Shown: positions 23,601-36,190 of the stretch, piece after piece
Position numbering within the stretch: the stretch's first letter is position 1
Layout: every line of letters starts with the position of its first letter
NCBI RefSeq assembly: GCF_018687715.1
Contig: NC_056755.1
Span: 20,973,501-21,037,500, forward strand
Length of the DNA stretch: 64,000 nucleotides
Source of the DNA: Carya illinoinensis
Taxonomy: Eukaryota > Streptophyta > Magnoliopsida > Fagales > Juglandaceae
Reading direction: 5' to 3'
Made by a program: the position numbers and the translations under genes
The notes under the pieces: model-generated
What the model was told of the DNA's origin: nothing
Database searches by the model: none
Seen by the model: the letters and a program-made list of their open reading frames with translations, nothing else

Positions 23601-25048
23601 AATAAATTTGGTCCTTGAAATTTGCGAGATGATACATCAACGCCAAGCAAGATACCATATACAACTCAGATTATACTTGAGAAAATCATAACATCAACCA
23701 TTTCCACACAAGTATGAAGAATGCACTTCCCAAATATACTCCTATAAGCAACTCCATCATATTCGCACTAATCTCCCATAAATACATCATGTCTAGAACT
23801 CGTAAAGCAGCCACGTAAACCGAAATCACCATATCCACAAGAACTTCGAAACCGCACCCAAGTAAATTCCAACAATTAGTATCTTTCCACAATAAACTGT
23901 GTTAACCTCAATCAACTCCTATGCTATAATCTCCAAACTTTCATTGTATACTACACCTTGGTAACCTAATAGCCACTTCTCAAATTAACTATCAATAAGC
24001 ATAATTTGCCCAACCAAAATACTACTCTCCAATTACAAGTACCTTCTCGAAATTTCGAGTCATCACTAATTACCCAAATTCAGCACAAAATTTAAATATC
24101 TAATTATCTCCAAAAATCACGTTTCGCACTCTGATAACTCGCCAAAATACAAAAAGACTATATCCTCATAAATTAATACCCTTGAGTATAAGCTAACTCT
24201 TAACACCTGAAAGCAAGAAAATCCTTTACCACATTTTGATAGAAAATATAGTCTCCCAAAATCATGAATTATCACTCCTATCCCTCAATTATCTCTAGCT
24301 ACCTTAATAAAATCAAAATTCTGCAATGACACCCATGATCATCAACAAAAAGACAATATCAACCAATTGCAACTTCCAAATTAAAATCAAGTAACATTAT
24401 CTCAAAATACGCCAATCTCATCTAAGATAAAGAACATAAGGCTCGAATCCATCCCGACCAACTACATTCACTAAATTTAGAGATGACTAAATTCACTACA
24501 AACCACGATTGAATTCACCATAACCTTAATGAACCCTTCTTGAAAGCTCACTTACCTACTTCCATTCCCATAACCCTAGTAGTAGCACGACTATTTCCCT
24601 CAATTGTATACAAAATTAAATCTCAAGATAGGCCATGCTGTTCAAATCTCCAATCCATCAAAACTATTGCACTACCCTTCTAACTCCTACTGCTTATTAC
24701 CTCACGTACCTGTTTAGGCTAATCACCGTTGATTCCCAAGCGGCCACTTTCAAGATTTTATTATCCACTACACATTGCAACCCAACAATCTCACTTCAAG
24801 TTAAATAAAAATGTCTATAATTCTCCCAACTGGACACTCAAACTCCAAAGGAAAGTATAGCCTCAAAATTTAAATTCCTATGTGACCCCAAGTCACAATT
24901 AATTCTTGAAGATAGTCTCAACAATTAATACCAACCATCACTCTAATTGGTAACTCACTTCAATCGTACACTCCGATCAACTCACCAAGAACTCGAAGTT
25001 AAGATCTATTGAATTTAATACAATCACATATAATCCACTTCAGTACTC
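23601..25048 (-). other. Non-coding interior remnant of the copy-B element, strongly G-poor on the plus strand
   Basis: No domain can be read on either strand. The plus strand is rich in A, C and T and very poor in G over the whole 1.4 kb. It begins with CAAATTTCAAGGACC-type sequence on the minus strand next to the polypurine tract, as in other members of this family. It ends at the Athila insertion site (25049). Confidence 0.55.
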
Positions 25049-27677
25049 TGACTCACTCAAAAATGAGTAGCACTAATCCTATCCCAAGTGCAGGAGGATG
25101 TCGTGTAATAATTAGGAATAAATTCCTAGATCGTCTCCTCAGGAAAAGTTACTTAAAATTAAACTCGTTGAAAAATGTGAAAAACTTCACAAAGAGAAAA
25201 CAAGAGGATGATATGTGCAATGGATTGAAGAGATTACTAGTCATGGACTAGATTCATGTTTTTAGATTTTTGATTGTCGGATTGGAATGTAAATGACTAA
25301 TAGATTAAACTCAGAAATTAATAAGACTAAATTAAGAATTAAACTAAATTAGAAAGTAAAAGACAAAACATGCACTGAAAATTGAAAATGCCTAAAACCA
25401 AGATTCTAGAATTCGTCTTTGTATTTAAATCACAAATTCTCAAAATAACACATAACAATTGTAATCACTATTAAATGAAAGCTTAAAGAAACAATAAAAA
25501 TAAATAACATGAAATAAGTAAACAACAAATAAATTACCCCACTAAAACAAAAACAAAAGCTCTCTCCTTCACTTTCTGAAAAATATAATTCAAACCAACT
25601 AAATCTCCTCTAGAAAAATAAATCTAAACCGACTCACTTTACTTTACGAATGAAAAGCTCAATTCCCTCTACTCCCATATATCATGTTTCAGAAAAATAA
25701 AAATAAAAAAGCTCTCAACCGAACCCTTCTTGCAATAAATTAAGGTAGCATACTTGATAAAAACTTCTAAAACAATTCTTTTGTTTCATGAAACCAACTA
25801 GCACACTTGATGAAAATTAAGGTATTACACTTAATGAAATAAAATTCTAGAACAATTCTTAATACACTTAATAAAAATTCTAAAACAACAAAGCATTGAA
25901 GCCAAAATGAATAACAAACTGCCGAACACAAGAAGGAGCCAACTATTTAAAGAACATAACAAAGAAATAACAAAGCACAAAGTTCTCTGGTTCACTTTCG
26001 GACTGCACCCCTTATTTAAAGAGCTAATCCACCGACTTCAATGATGTCCAATTCGGTGGAAAGCTTCAATCACGCCTCTTCATCTATTCAATCAAACACT
26101 GATTTTTTCTCCTCAATTCAAACCACTCAAACCAAGTCCAACACGGTATGTATACCTCCAGAAAATTCCCTCCAATCCCACGTCTCTCTCACCATCCATT
26201 GCTTTATACAGGTCAAGCACGGCTCTCTTTCCTCTAATCATGCATCGACTTTGCTATTCACTCCTTTTTCTCAATTAATTCCAACACAACACTCACATGC
26301 TTCTCTCTAATCATGCATTGCTTTATACAAGTCAAGCACGTCTCTCTTTCCTCTAATCATGCATTGCTTTTGCTCTTCACTCCTTTTTCTCAATTAATTC
26401 CAGCACAACACTCACATGCTTCTCTCTAATCATGCACCGACTTTGCTTTCTTTCCTTTTTATTTTTCAGTTTCAGCACAACACATTAAGCACCCACCGAC
26501 TTCTCTCAATTCCAGCTGGCCGACCACACCTTTATTCTACTTAACTCTAATGTGTCCCTGCCTCTCCACGTAACACTTTCCAGTCAATTCAAAGCAACTG
26601 ATTTAATGACCCAGCACTGACTTGACTTTTTCTCTCTTCTCTCAATTAATTCCAGCACATCACACTTCAGCTCAAGCAAATCATGCACCGAACACCAATC
26701 ACGACATCTCTCCTTTCACACCTTTATTCTACCGTCCAGCCACACACACGCACACACACACACACACACGCATATATATATATATATAGATGGTTGAATT
26801 CGGTGCTTCTCCATTCCATCCAGCAATATATATATATATATATCAAGTCGGTGCCAAACTCCCCCAACTACAATTCACTCCAGCCGACTTCTCTTCACAA
26901 GTCAAGCACATCATCTCTCCTTTCTTTTCTTCATCTAGCAATATATATATATATATATATAAATAGCTGCCCCAAGTTGCAAACTCATTCCTCCAATTCA
27001 CGTCTCTTCATTAATAATCACCACCAACTCCACAAGTCAAGTAATGCACGACACCTTTTTATTTCTTCTATGGGATCACATTTAAGCTCCTTCTTCCAGC
27101 TTGCCAAATTATTGCCGTGTGAATGGATTAAATTCATGTGATATGCAACCACTTGGAAGACAAAAGAAGTATTTTTTTTTTCGTGGGTTGGAAAGGAGTT
27201 CATGGATTTATTTGAGTGTGAACGGAAGAGGTGGTGAACGATTGATGAGAGTGACTTGGGTTGAGTTGGTGGGATGAAGTGCATACGGCACTCTTCAATC
27301 TAGAGGTGGTCAACAATTCAATATATCTTTCCATGCCATGTGTATAGGACCTACAAGCCAAAATTCATTGTTTTGAGTCATGCATGCGTTAATGACTTCC
27401 AATCTATTTAAAAAGTTTAACATATGGATCACACACAAAATTTATCTCACACCAAGCTTTCTAAATAAGATAAAATATGCATATGAATAAACATTATCCA
27501 ATTAAATCTCAAGTTATAAAATTCAACATAAACTCATGCTATTAATCAATTTAAATCACAACTTTTATTTATTCTTATTAACCATTTTTTCATTTACAAC
27601 CAATAATAATGTCATGATGAATTTAAAATAAATTGGTTTTAAATAGCTAAAATATGCAATATTTCAGCTCAATCACA
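25049..27677 (-). repeat. Athila 1 3' LTR
   Basis: Plus-strand ends are TGACTCACTC at 25049 and CAATCACA at 27677, giving a 2,629-bp LTR of TG...CA form on the minus strand. The first 1.8 kb aligns with 34395-36190. It holds a 119-bp tandem duplication (26201-26440), a CA/TA microsatellite at 26748-26790 and TA runs at 26826-26844 and 26941-26962. The right boundary is supported by the adjoining polypurine tract and by likeness of the LTR start to the one at 55549. Confidence 0.8.
26201..26440 (+). repeat. Two-unit 119-bp tandem repeat in the Athila LTR
   Basis: Units begin at 26201 and 26320 with GCTTTATACA(G/A)GTCAAGCAC and run through CTAATCATGCAT and TTTTTCTCAATTAATTCCA. The same duplication is in the other LTR at about 35548-35780, so it predates insertion. 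Confidence 0.75.
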
Positions 27678-27690
27678 CCCCCCAACTAAC
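27678..27690 (-). promoter_or_regulatory. Polypurine tract of Athila 1
   Basis: The minus strand reads GTTAGTTGGGGGG directly before the LTR start TGTGATTGAGC. A second G-run of similar context (CTAGTTGGGGGG) lies at about 28505 on the minus strand and could be an auxiliary tract. Confidence 0.65.
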
Positions 27691-28670
27691 ATTTTGCTAA
27701 TCCTTGAGCAGAATAGTGAAAATTAATTGAGATAAATATTGCATAAAGATCGAAATTCAAACAAAAACAATCAAACACCATTCTGAATTCTCACAAAAGT
27801 GACATGTTACTACTCAACCCCCAAGGGTTATACCCACCAAGACTATCTCAACAATCTTTCACATAGAATTAAGGCAAATATCTCAGGACTCAAATGTGTG
27901 TGTGGAGCTTGACCATTTGTGTGTTCCTCATTACTAGCCATGATTTGCCATAGGATTTTTCAACCTTAAGATTAATCATTGCTGATTCTAACTACCTCAA
28001 AGCCCAAGGGACTAGCAGTTTTCATGCCAGCTCTGTTTTTAAAGGTTGGACACTCAACCACCAAAGTCTTGGGTAACTGTTTCTAGCCCTTTTTACTTAG
28101 GAAAGTTCACTAAGTTGCCTTTTTTTTTTTTTTTTTTGGAAATCCTTTCTTTTTTCTTTTCTTTTCTTTTTGGCATGGCTCGGTAGTCCTGCAGTTTACT
28201 TCTCTAATTTTAAATCAATGAATGGTAAATAAGGAACACTATAAGCGTAAGCATGTGCAAAATGTCCTTCAAAATTTGCCTTTTGTTCTACAAAAATTTT
28301 ATCAAGTTTCATCTCAATAAGCATAACATCCTGGTGTTTCGAGCCACATATCAACAAAATATAATGCATCAAAAAAAAATCATGCTCTATGTTTAAGTTT
28401 GAAAATAAATCTTCACAAATGATCCCGCTCAACTACTCCACCAAGATGCTCAAATTTCACAAATCTTTTTATATATATATATATATATATGTGCACACAT
28501 GCTACCCCCCAACTAGTGAGAGACATAGTCCTCAATGAATCGAACGAAAGAAAACAAAGTGCACAGAACTAAGCTAGCAAAACAAACAATCAACATGAAA
28601 TATAAAACCAAAGCAAAAGAACAAATAAAATAAATGCAAGTAAAGAAAACTGTAAAGAAAGAAAAACAAC
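27691..28670 (-). other. Athila 1 untranslated region between integrase and 3' LTR
   Basis: About 1 kb follows the integrase stop on the minus strand. It contains a long A/G run (28119-28170 as T/C on plus), a TA repeat at 28473-28492 and one unrecognised 78-codon frame (28432-28196). Many Athila elements carry an envelope-like ORF here; none is seen. Confidence 0.5.
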
Positions 28671-31330
28671 TTAAAACACTTCCCTGGGGTCTTGCACAAG
28701 CAAGATCTCTTCATGTGGATCAAAGACCTTCAGAAATGACTTTAGACGTTGTCCGTTGACAGTGAAGCTATTACCATTCTTCGGACTGACAATGTCTACC
28801 GCGCCATGAGGATGAACGGTCTTTACAATGTACGGCCCACTCCATCGGGATTTCAAGTTTCCAGGAAAAATGTGCAAGCGAGAGTTGTAAAGAAGAACTT
28901 CCTGGCCAAGTGTGAAATGCTTTGGATGAATTTTCTGATCATGTAAAATTTTCATGCGTTCCTTTGCCAGTTGAGCTTTGTCATAAGCATTCCGTCGAGC
29001 TTCATCCAATTCATTGATCTGCATTTTTCTCAGCCCTGAAGCTTAATCAAGTGACAAGTTAACATGTTTTATGGCCCACAAAGCTCGATGCTAAATATCA
29101 ACAGGTAAATGACAAGCTTTACCATAAACTAATCGATAGGGAGACATCCCTAGATTAGTATTAAAAGCTGTCCTATAGGCCCACAAAGCATCAAGAAGCT
29201 TAATCGACTAATCTTTCCTATTAGGATTTACTGTTTTCTCCAGAATGATTTTTATTTCTCTGTTTGCCAATTCAACTTGCCCATTTGTTTGAGGGTGATA
29301 AGGGGTTTGAGGGTGATAAGGGGTAGAAACTCTGTGTGTAATACCATATTTCTTCACAAGTGTAGAAAATGGTTTGTTTCAAAAATGAGAACCCCCATCG
29401 CTTATGATAACTTTAGGCACGCCAAAACGAGCAAACAGAGATTGCAAAAATTTTAGGACAACATGATGGTCATTTGTTTTGCAAGCAATGGCCTCCACCC
29501 ATTTTGAAACATAATCCACAGCTAAAAGAATATATGTGTTTCCAAAAGAAACCGGAAAAGGTCCCATGAAGTCTATTCCCCAACAATCAAAGATTTCTAA
29601 AGTAAGAATGGAGGAAAGGGGCATCATGTTTCTTTTGCTAATGGCTCCCAACTTTTGACAAGACTCACATGCTTTACAAAAATTGTAAGCGTCCTTAAAC
29701 ATGGAAGGCCAATAAAAATCACTTTGCAGAATTTTTGCCACTGTTTTATTTGCTGAAAAATGACCACCACATGCACCCATATGACAAAATCTCAAAATCG
29801 AAGAAAACTCATAATCAGGAATGCATCTTCGAATCAATTGGTCCGAACAATATTTAAAAAGATATGGGTCATCAAATTAGAAATGTTTTACCTCAGATAA
29901 AAATCGACGCTTATCTTGGGTTGACCATTCAGAAGGCATTCGCTCAGTCACCAGATAATTTACTATGTCAGCATACCAGGGAGCTCTATCAACCACAAAC
30001 AGCTGCTCATCCGGGAAACTATCATGAAGAGGAAGGCTGACATGTGAAGAAGGAAATGATGACAATCTAGAGAGGTGGTCAGCTATCACGTTTTCAACTC
30101 CTTTCTTGTCCTTAATGTTGATGTTGAACTCTTGAAGTAATAGAATCCAGTGAATCAAGCGTGGTTTCGCATCTTTCTTAGCCAACAAATACTTAAGAGT
30201 AGAGTGGTCAGTGAAAATAGTAACAGGAGAACCAAGAATATAAGTTTGAAATTTATCAAGTGCAAAAACCACTGCAAGCAATTCTTTTTCAGTAGTGGTA
30301 TAATTTTTCTGGGCATCATTCAAGGTTTTACTAGCATAATAAATCACAAATGGCCTATTATCCACCCGCTGTCCCAAAACAGCTCCTAAGGCATAGTCAC
30401 TAGCATCTGTCATAATCTCAAAGGGAAAGTTCCACTGTAGGGGTTGCACAATAGGGGCAGTGGTAAGCGACTTTTTCAAGGTATCAAAAGCCTTTTGGCA
30501 CTCATCAGTCCAAACAAATTCAATATTATTTTGTTAAAGAGTGCACAAAGGTTTTGCAATAGAACTAAACCCTTGAATAAACCGCCTATAAAAGCCAGCA
30601 TGACCAATAAAAGAACGAATATCCCTAACTGTCCTAGGGATAGGAAGTTTAGATATTAGTTCAATTTTTGCTTTGTCAACCTTTATACCCTCAGAAGAAA
30701 CAATATGCCCCAAGACAATGCCCTGAGTGACCATAAATTGGCATTTCTCCCAATTAAGTAAAAGATTTTTTTCCTCACATCTCTGGAGAATACGTGCCAA
30801 ATTATGCAAACAACTCTCAAAGGATTTTCCAAAAATAGAGAAATCATCTATGAATATTTCACAAATATCATCAATCATGTCAGAAAAAATACTCATCATG
30901 CATATCTGAAAAGTAGCTGGAGCTTTACACAAACCAAAAGGCATTATAGTAAAAGCAAAAGTGCCAAAAGGCAGGTGAAAGTGGTTTTCTCCTGATCCTC
31001 AGGTGCTACAGCAATTTGATAATAATCAGAGTAGCCATCCAAGAAACAATAATATGCATTACCAGCTACTCTTTCCAAAATTTGATCCAAAAATGGTAAG
31101 GGAAAATGATCCTTCCTACTGGCTGAATTAAGTTTTCTATAGTCAATGCACATTCTCCAGCCAGTAACCATTCTAGTTGGAATCAATTCATTTTTATCAT
31201 TTTTTATAATAGTCAAACCAGATTTTTTTGGTACCACTTGAGTTGGACTTACCCACTTATTGTCTGAGATAGGGTAAATGATACCTACTGCGAGTAGCTT
31301 AAGCACTTCCTCTTTCACAACTTCCTTCAT
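28671..31330 (-). pseudogene. Athila 1 pol: reverse transcriptase, RNase H and integrase
   Basis: RT begins at 31330 with MKEVVKEEVLKLL, reads WRMCIDYRKLN and FPLPFLDQILERVAG, and meets a one-base deletion at about 30975 within the TFTCPFG-type motif. The next frame (30944-30534) carries MPFGLCKAPATFQ and the catalytic FIDD. A TAA separates it from the RNase H frame (30479-29877; [41 protein letters not shown]). Integrase (29837-29379) shows an HHCC finger ([18 protein letters not shown]) and core D residues in WGIDFMGPF and ISDGGSHF. Its core continues with stops and an 18-bp tandem duplication at 29287-29322. The C-terminal part (29024-28671) is open and contains LKSRWSGPYIV. Five or more breaks make it inactive. 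Confidence 0.88.
29287..29322 (-). repeat. In-frame 18-bp tandem duplication in the integrase core
   Basis: Two adjacent copies of GTTTGAGGGTGATAAGGG (plus strand). On the coding strand this repeats the conserved TPYHPQT segment, adding six residues next to the catalytic region. Confidence 0.8.
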
Positions 31331-31746
31331 TGTAGGATTGAGCCTACGTTGAGCATCACGAACCGGTCTGGCATCGTCTTCAAGATGGATTCTGTGGGTA
31401 CATACAGCAGCATCAATGCCTTTGCTGTCTGCTATTGTCCAACCAATTGCGCCTCGATGCTTTCTTGATTTAGCTTTGAGGAAATCACCACCGAAAAAGT
31501 TCCTTCTTCAGGTCCAAGAAACGCATACTTTAAATCTTGAGGAAGCGGTTTCAGTTCTAACTGAGGAACTTCTTCCTCTGAAGATCTAAGTATGTCTGGT
31601 GGTGGTAGAGCTTCGAACTGGGGTTTCTATCTTGCTCCCGCAAATTGTACTTCAAGTGGTAAAGATGAATCTGCAAAACAATCAAAAAAATCAAAGTCAT
31701 CTTCATTGATGTGATCAATTTTCTCATCAATTAAAAATTCAGGTGT
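31331..31746 (-). pseudogene. Athila 1 linker between protease and reverse transcriptase, degraded
   Basis: The minus strand retains coding-like fragments typical of this region in Athila 2 (61400-61850), such as the LELKPLPQDLKYAFL-type and GWTIADSKGI-type segments, but in broken frames. No new function is seen. Confidence 0.55.
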
Positions 31747-33215
31747 CTAAAAAATATAATCATCATCAGATAAGGGAGAAGTTGAGCAAATAAAATCTGT
31801 TGGTGTCAAACTCTCCACAGCATTCAAATCACTTGTGTCATCAAAATGTGTCGGCATCTTGCAAGCGTTGAAAACGTTCAACTCAAGTGCCATGTTCCCA
31901 AAGGTAAGCTTCAAAACTCCACTTCTGAAATTGATCAAAGCATTTGATGTAGCTAGAAATGGTCTTCCTTGGATGACAGGAGCTTGGTAAATAGTGGAGA
32001 CTGGCTGCTGCATGTCAAGAACCACAAAATCTACTGGGTAGTAGAATTTGTCCACCTGGACCAACACGTCCTCTATAATACCCCTCGGTACCTTAACTGA
32101 TCTGTCAGCCAGCTGTAGCATGATGGAGGTCTTTTTCAGCTCGCCCAATCCCAACTGCTCATATACTGAGAACGGTAGCAAGTTCACACTACTCCCCAAA
32201 TCAAGTAAAGCTCTCCCAATTCGTGAATCACCAATCATAATGGAAATGTTGGGAGAGCCAGGATCTCCAAACTTCTGAGGAGTCTCACTCAATATTAATG
32301 CACTAACTTGCTCCGTTAGGAAGGCTTTCTTCTTCACATTCAGCTTCCTCTTCACCGTGCACAAGTCCTTCAAAAATTTTGCGTATGAAGGCACTTGTTG
32401 TATGGCATCCAAGAGTGGAATATTGATCTTCACTTGCTTGAAAATCTCTTGAATCTCCGTGTGATACTTGCTCTTTTGGCCAGCTGCCAATCTCTGAGGA
32501 TATGGAACCACAGGTTGGTATCCCTTACTAGTTTCAGCATCTGCACTCATAGGCTTCTTCAGTTCTGGTCTTATTACCTCTGGTTCTTTTTCAACTTCAT
32601 CCGTATCTACTACATCTTTAGGCATAGGAGTAACTACCTCTGTGTCTATGGTCATCTCAGGTCGGGGAACTTCCTTCCCACTTCTCAAAGTAAGAACAGC
32701 TTTCGCTGTCTCAATAACGTCTCCTAAGACATTATGCACTTGATGTTGTTGTTGTCTGTATACTTGAGGATTAGGTTGAGGCTGTGCTGGAAATTTTCCT
32801 TTCTCTAGGGTGCTCAAGGTTGTGCTCATCTTATTAATAGTACCTCGCAACTCATTTATGGCCTGAGTATTTTGATTATTTGTGGTGGCCTGAATCTGCA
32901 TGAATTGCTGAAGTGTATTGGCCATCTGTGCCATACTGTCATCTAGAGTCTCATTTGCAGATGATGAAGGCTGAGAACTTTGTACAGCTACATGAGGCTG
33001 AAATCCAAGAGGAGCTACATGAGGATAACTCTGAGGATTCTAATATGACGGATACTGATGCTGAGGAGCACCCTGATGGAATGGCTGCTGCTGAGGTGGT
33101 GAGGACCGACCTGGCTGATCATTTCTCTATGAGAAATTTGGGTGATTCCTCCACCCCGGATTATATGTGTTGGAGAAAGGCTGATTCTGTGCTCTATTGA
33201 CCCAGTTAGCTGATT
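31747..33215 (-). pseudogene. Athila 1 gag C-terminus and aspartic protease
   Basis: The long open frame 32934-31747 (395 codons) begins MAQMANTLQQFMQIQ, with coiled-coil character, passes PAQPQPNPQ, and contains a retropepsin fold from about residue 225. The active-site triad position reads DLGSS instead of D(T/S)G, followed by LADRSVKVPRG and GRPFLATSNALI. DLG at this site is usual for this plant lineage. Upstream (33215-32935) the frame continues as NPGWRNHPNFS and a Gln/Pro-rich stretch, but with stops. The protease would release Gag and Pol products. Confidence 0.8.
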
Positions 33216-33251
33216 GCATCGGCTCAGACCCACTTTCTTGAAATACTGGCA

Positions 33252-34250
33252 TTATCGGGCAGTCTTGGTCTTATGGGTTGAATCAGCACATATAGAACAC
33301 GCCTCCACTACTTTCACAGTCTTCACTTTTTCCATTTCCATGACCTCTATTGTTCTAGTCAATGCAGTTATTCGGGCTTGAACATCAGTGTCTCCCTTAA
33401 GCTCATAGCTACCCCCTCCAGAAATAGCCCTCAGTGGCTGTGCTGTTAATGGAACTCGATCAGTACGAGTGTTCCACTGTTGTGCTCTCTCAGCAAGGTA
33501 GTCAAAAAATGATAGTGCTTCATCAGGTTCCTTGCTAAAGAACTCCCCATTGCACATGGTCTGAACAAACTGTTTGCATTCTGGAGTGAGACCAGTGTAA
33601 AAATGGCTTACCAACCTCCAAGATTCAAAACCATGATGTGGACAGATGTTCATCAAATCCTTAAATTTTTTCCAACTGGCCTGAAAGGTCTCATCAGGTC
33701 TTTGATTGAACTGACTAATTTGCTCTTGCAAAAATTGAGTTCTCTGAAAGGGAAAATTTTTTTGTAAGAATTCACGCTGCATATCAGACCAACTAGAAAT
33801 AGAATTAGGTCTCAAAGAATTAAACCAAATCTTCGCTTTATCCTTTAAAGAGAAAGGAAACAAACGAAGTCTAATGAATTCATCTGTAACAACCCTAGTG
33901 ATAAAAGTAGCACAAGCCAACTCAAAATCTGTCAAGTGCTGGTAAGGACTCTCAGAATCCATCTCGTAGAACTGAGGTACCACTGACATCATGCCATGCT
34001 TAATAGAGAAATTAGGTGCATTTTATGGTAAAACTATGCATGAAGGTGTAGTGGTATGAGTGGGTTGCAAATAGTCCTTAAGAGTGCGTGGTGCAGGTGC
34101 AACCATGTTTTCTGGTTCAATTTCAATTTTGTCACCTGGCTCACTCAAAGAAAAGACAGACGAGCTATCTACCTCCAAGCTGTGTATACTACTCTCAACA
34201 CTCGATGTGACTCTAAGCAACCTATTTGAAGTGTCTCTTACCCATGACAT
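33252..34250 (-). pseudogene. Athila 1 gag (capsid domain)
   Basis: An N-terminal frame (34250-34023) contains TLKDYLQPTHTTTPSC and ends in TAA. It resumes at once as NAPNFSIKHG and a 246-codon frame (33992-33252) with SPYQHLTDFELACATF, LFPFSLKDKAKIWFNSL and FLQKNFPFQRTQFLQEQI, the retrotrans_gag capsid core. A Cys-containing tail (CSICADSTH) ends at a stop. It forms the particle shell. The TAA sits where CAA or CAG is expected. Confidence 0.82.
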
Positions 34251-34370
34251 GAAACATCAATCTAATATGGTAGAGATGAGTGGTTGATGCAAATGAGATG
34301 AGTAAACGGAGATAATATGGTAGAGAAAAATAAAATAAAATAACAAGTTTAAATTTAAGTTAGACAACTT

Positions 34371-34388
34371 TTCCCGGCAACGGCACCA
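34371..34388 (-). promoter_or_regulatory. Primer-binding site of Athila 1 (tRNA-Asp type)
   Basis: The minus strand reads TGGTGCCGTTGCCGGGAA, six bases after the 5' LTR end (GAGTCA then AGTTTT). It pairs with the 3' end of plant tRNA-Asp (CCGGCAACGGCGCCA) with one mismatch in the acceptor part, the usual primer for Athila. Confidence 0.8.
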
Positions 34389-34394
34389 AAAACT

Positions 34395-36084
34395 TGACTC
34401 ACTCAAAAATGAGTAGCACTAATGCTATACCAAGTGCAGGAGAATGTCGTGTAATAATTAGGAATAAATTCCTAGATCATCTCCTCAGGGAAAGTTACTT
34501 AAAATTAAACTCGTTGAAAAATGTGAAAAACTTCACAAAGAGAAAACGAGAGGATGATATGTGCAATGGATTGAAGAGATTACTAGTCATGGACTAGATT
34601 CATGTTTTTAGATTTTTCATTGTCGGATTAGAATATAAATGACTAATAGATTAAACTCAAAAATTAATAAGACTAAATTAAGAATTAAACTAAATTAGAA
34701 AGTAATTGACAAAATATGCACTGAAAATTGAAAATGCCTAAAACCAAGATTCTAGAATTCGTCTTTGTATTTAAATCACAAATTCTCAAAATAACACATA
34801 ACAATTGTAATCACTATTAAATGAAAGCTTAAAGAAACAATAAAAATAAATAACATGAAATAAGTAAACAACAAATAAATTACCCCACTAAAACAAAAAC
34901 AAAAGCTCTCTTCTTCACTTTCTGAAAAATATAATTCAAACCAACTAAATCTCCTCTGGAAAAATAATCTAAACCGACTCACTTTACTTTACGAATGAAA
35001 AGCTCAATTCCCTCTACTCCCATGTATCATGTTTCAAAAAAATCAAAAACAAAAGCTCTCAACCAAACCCTTCTTGCAATAAATTAAGGTAGCATACTTA
35101 ATGAAAACTTCTAAAACAATTCTTTTGTTTCATGAAACCAACTAGCACACTTGATGAAAATTAAGGTATTATACTTAATGAAATAAAATTCTAGAACAAT
35201 TCTTAATACACTTAATAAAAATTCTAAAACAACAAAGCATTGAAGCCAAAATGAATAACAAACTGCCGAACACAAGAAGGAGCCAATTATTTAAAGAACA
35301 TAACAAAGAAATAACAAAGCACAAAGTTCTCTGGTTCACTTTCGGACTGCACCCCTTATTTAAAGAGCTAATCCACCGACTTCAATGATGTCCAATTCGG
35401 TGGAAAGCTTCAATCACGCCTCTTCATCTATTCAATCAAGCACCGATTTCTTCTCCTCAATTCAAACCACTCAAACCAAGTCCAACACGGTATGTATACC
35501 TCTAGAAAATTCCCACCAATCCCACGTCTCTCTCACCATCCATTGCTTTATACAAGTCAAGCACAGCTCTCTTTCCTCTAATCATGCATCGACTTTGCTC
35601 TTCACTCCTTTTTCTCAATTAATTCCAGCACAACACTCACATGCTTCTCTCTAATCATGCATTGCTTTATACAAGTCAAGCACAGCTCTCTTTCCTCTAA
35701 TCATGCATTGCTTTTGCTCTTCACTCCTTTTTCTCAATTAATTCCAGCACAACACTCACATGCTTCTCTCTAATCATGCACCGACTTTGCTTTCTTTCCT
35801 TTTTATTTTTCAGTTTCAGCACAACACATTAAGCACCCACCGACTTCTCTCAATTCCAGCTGACCGACCACACCTTTATTCTACTTAACTCTAATGTGTC
35901 CCTGCCTCTCCACGTAACACTTTCCAGTCAATTCAAAGCAACTGATTTAATGACCCAGCACCGACTTGACTTTTTCTCTCTTCTCTCAATTAATTCCAGC
36001 ACATCACACTTCAGCTCAAGCAAATCATGCATCGAACACCAATCACGACATCTCTCCTTTCACACCTTTATTCTACCGTCTAGC

Positions 36085-36121
<37 letters not shown>

Positions 36122-36190
36122 GGTTGAATTCGGTGCTTCTCCATTCCATCCAGCAATATATATATATCAAGTCAGTGCCAAACTCCCCCA
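34395..36190 (-). repeat. Athila 1 5' LTR, truncated
   Basis: Near-identical to 25049-26866 of the other LTR, with shorter CA/TA microsatellites. It stops inside CTCCCCCA at 36190, where copy C of the Tekay-like LTR begins. About 811 bp, including the minus-strand TG start and probable promoter, are missing. Confidence 0.85.

Larger units (their letters stand above)
25049..36190 (-). mobile_element. Athila-type Ty3/gypsy retrotransposon 1, 5' LTR truncated
   Basis: In minus-strand order: truncated 5' LTR (36190-34395), tRNA-Asp-type primer-binding site (34388-34371), gag (34250-31747 with protease at its end), RT, RNase H and integrase (31330-28671), untranslated stretch, polypurine tract (27690-27678) and full 3' LTR (27677-25049). 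RT blocks WRMCIDYRKLN and EIFIDDFSIFG are those of the Athila lineage. The two LTRs are nearly identical over their shared part, so insertion was fairly recent. The coding part has several stops and a frameshift. Five bases before the left end (TACTC) cannot be matched because the right end is deleted. Confidence 0.85.

Noticed and set aside
25064..25251. Short frame with MSSTN start, repeated at 34409
   Set aside because: Part of the two Athila 1 LTRs, not a gene; no homologous family and no promoter.
26041..27141. Ser/His/Thr-rich frames
   Set aside because: LTR sequence with CA and TA microsatellites and tandem duplication.
28503..28515. Alternative polypurine tract / LTR border for Athila 1
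   Set aside because: The base before the G-run would give an LTR start other than TG; 27677 fits TG...CA and the Athila 2 LTR start.
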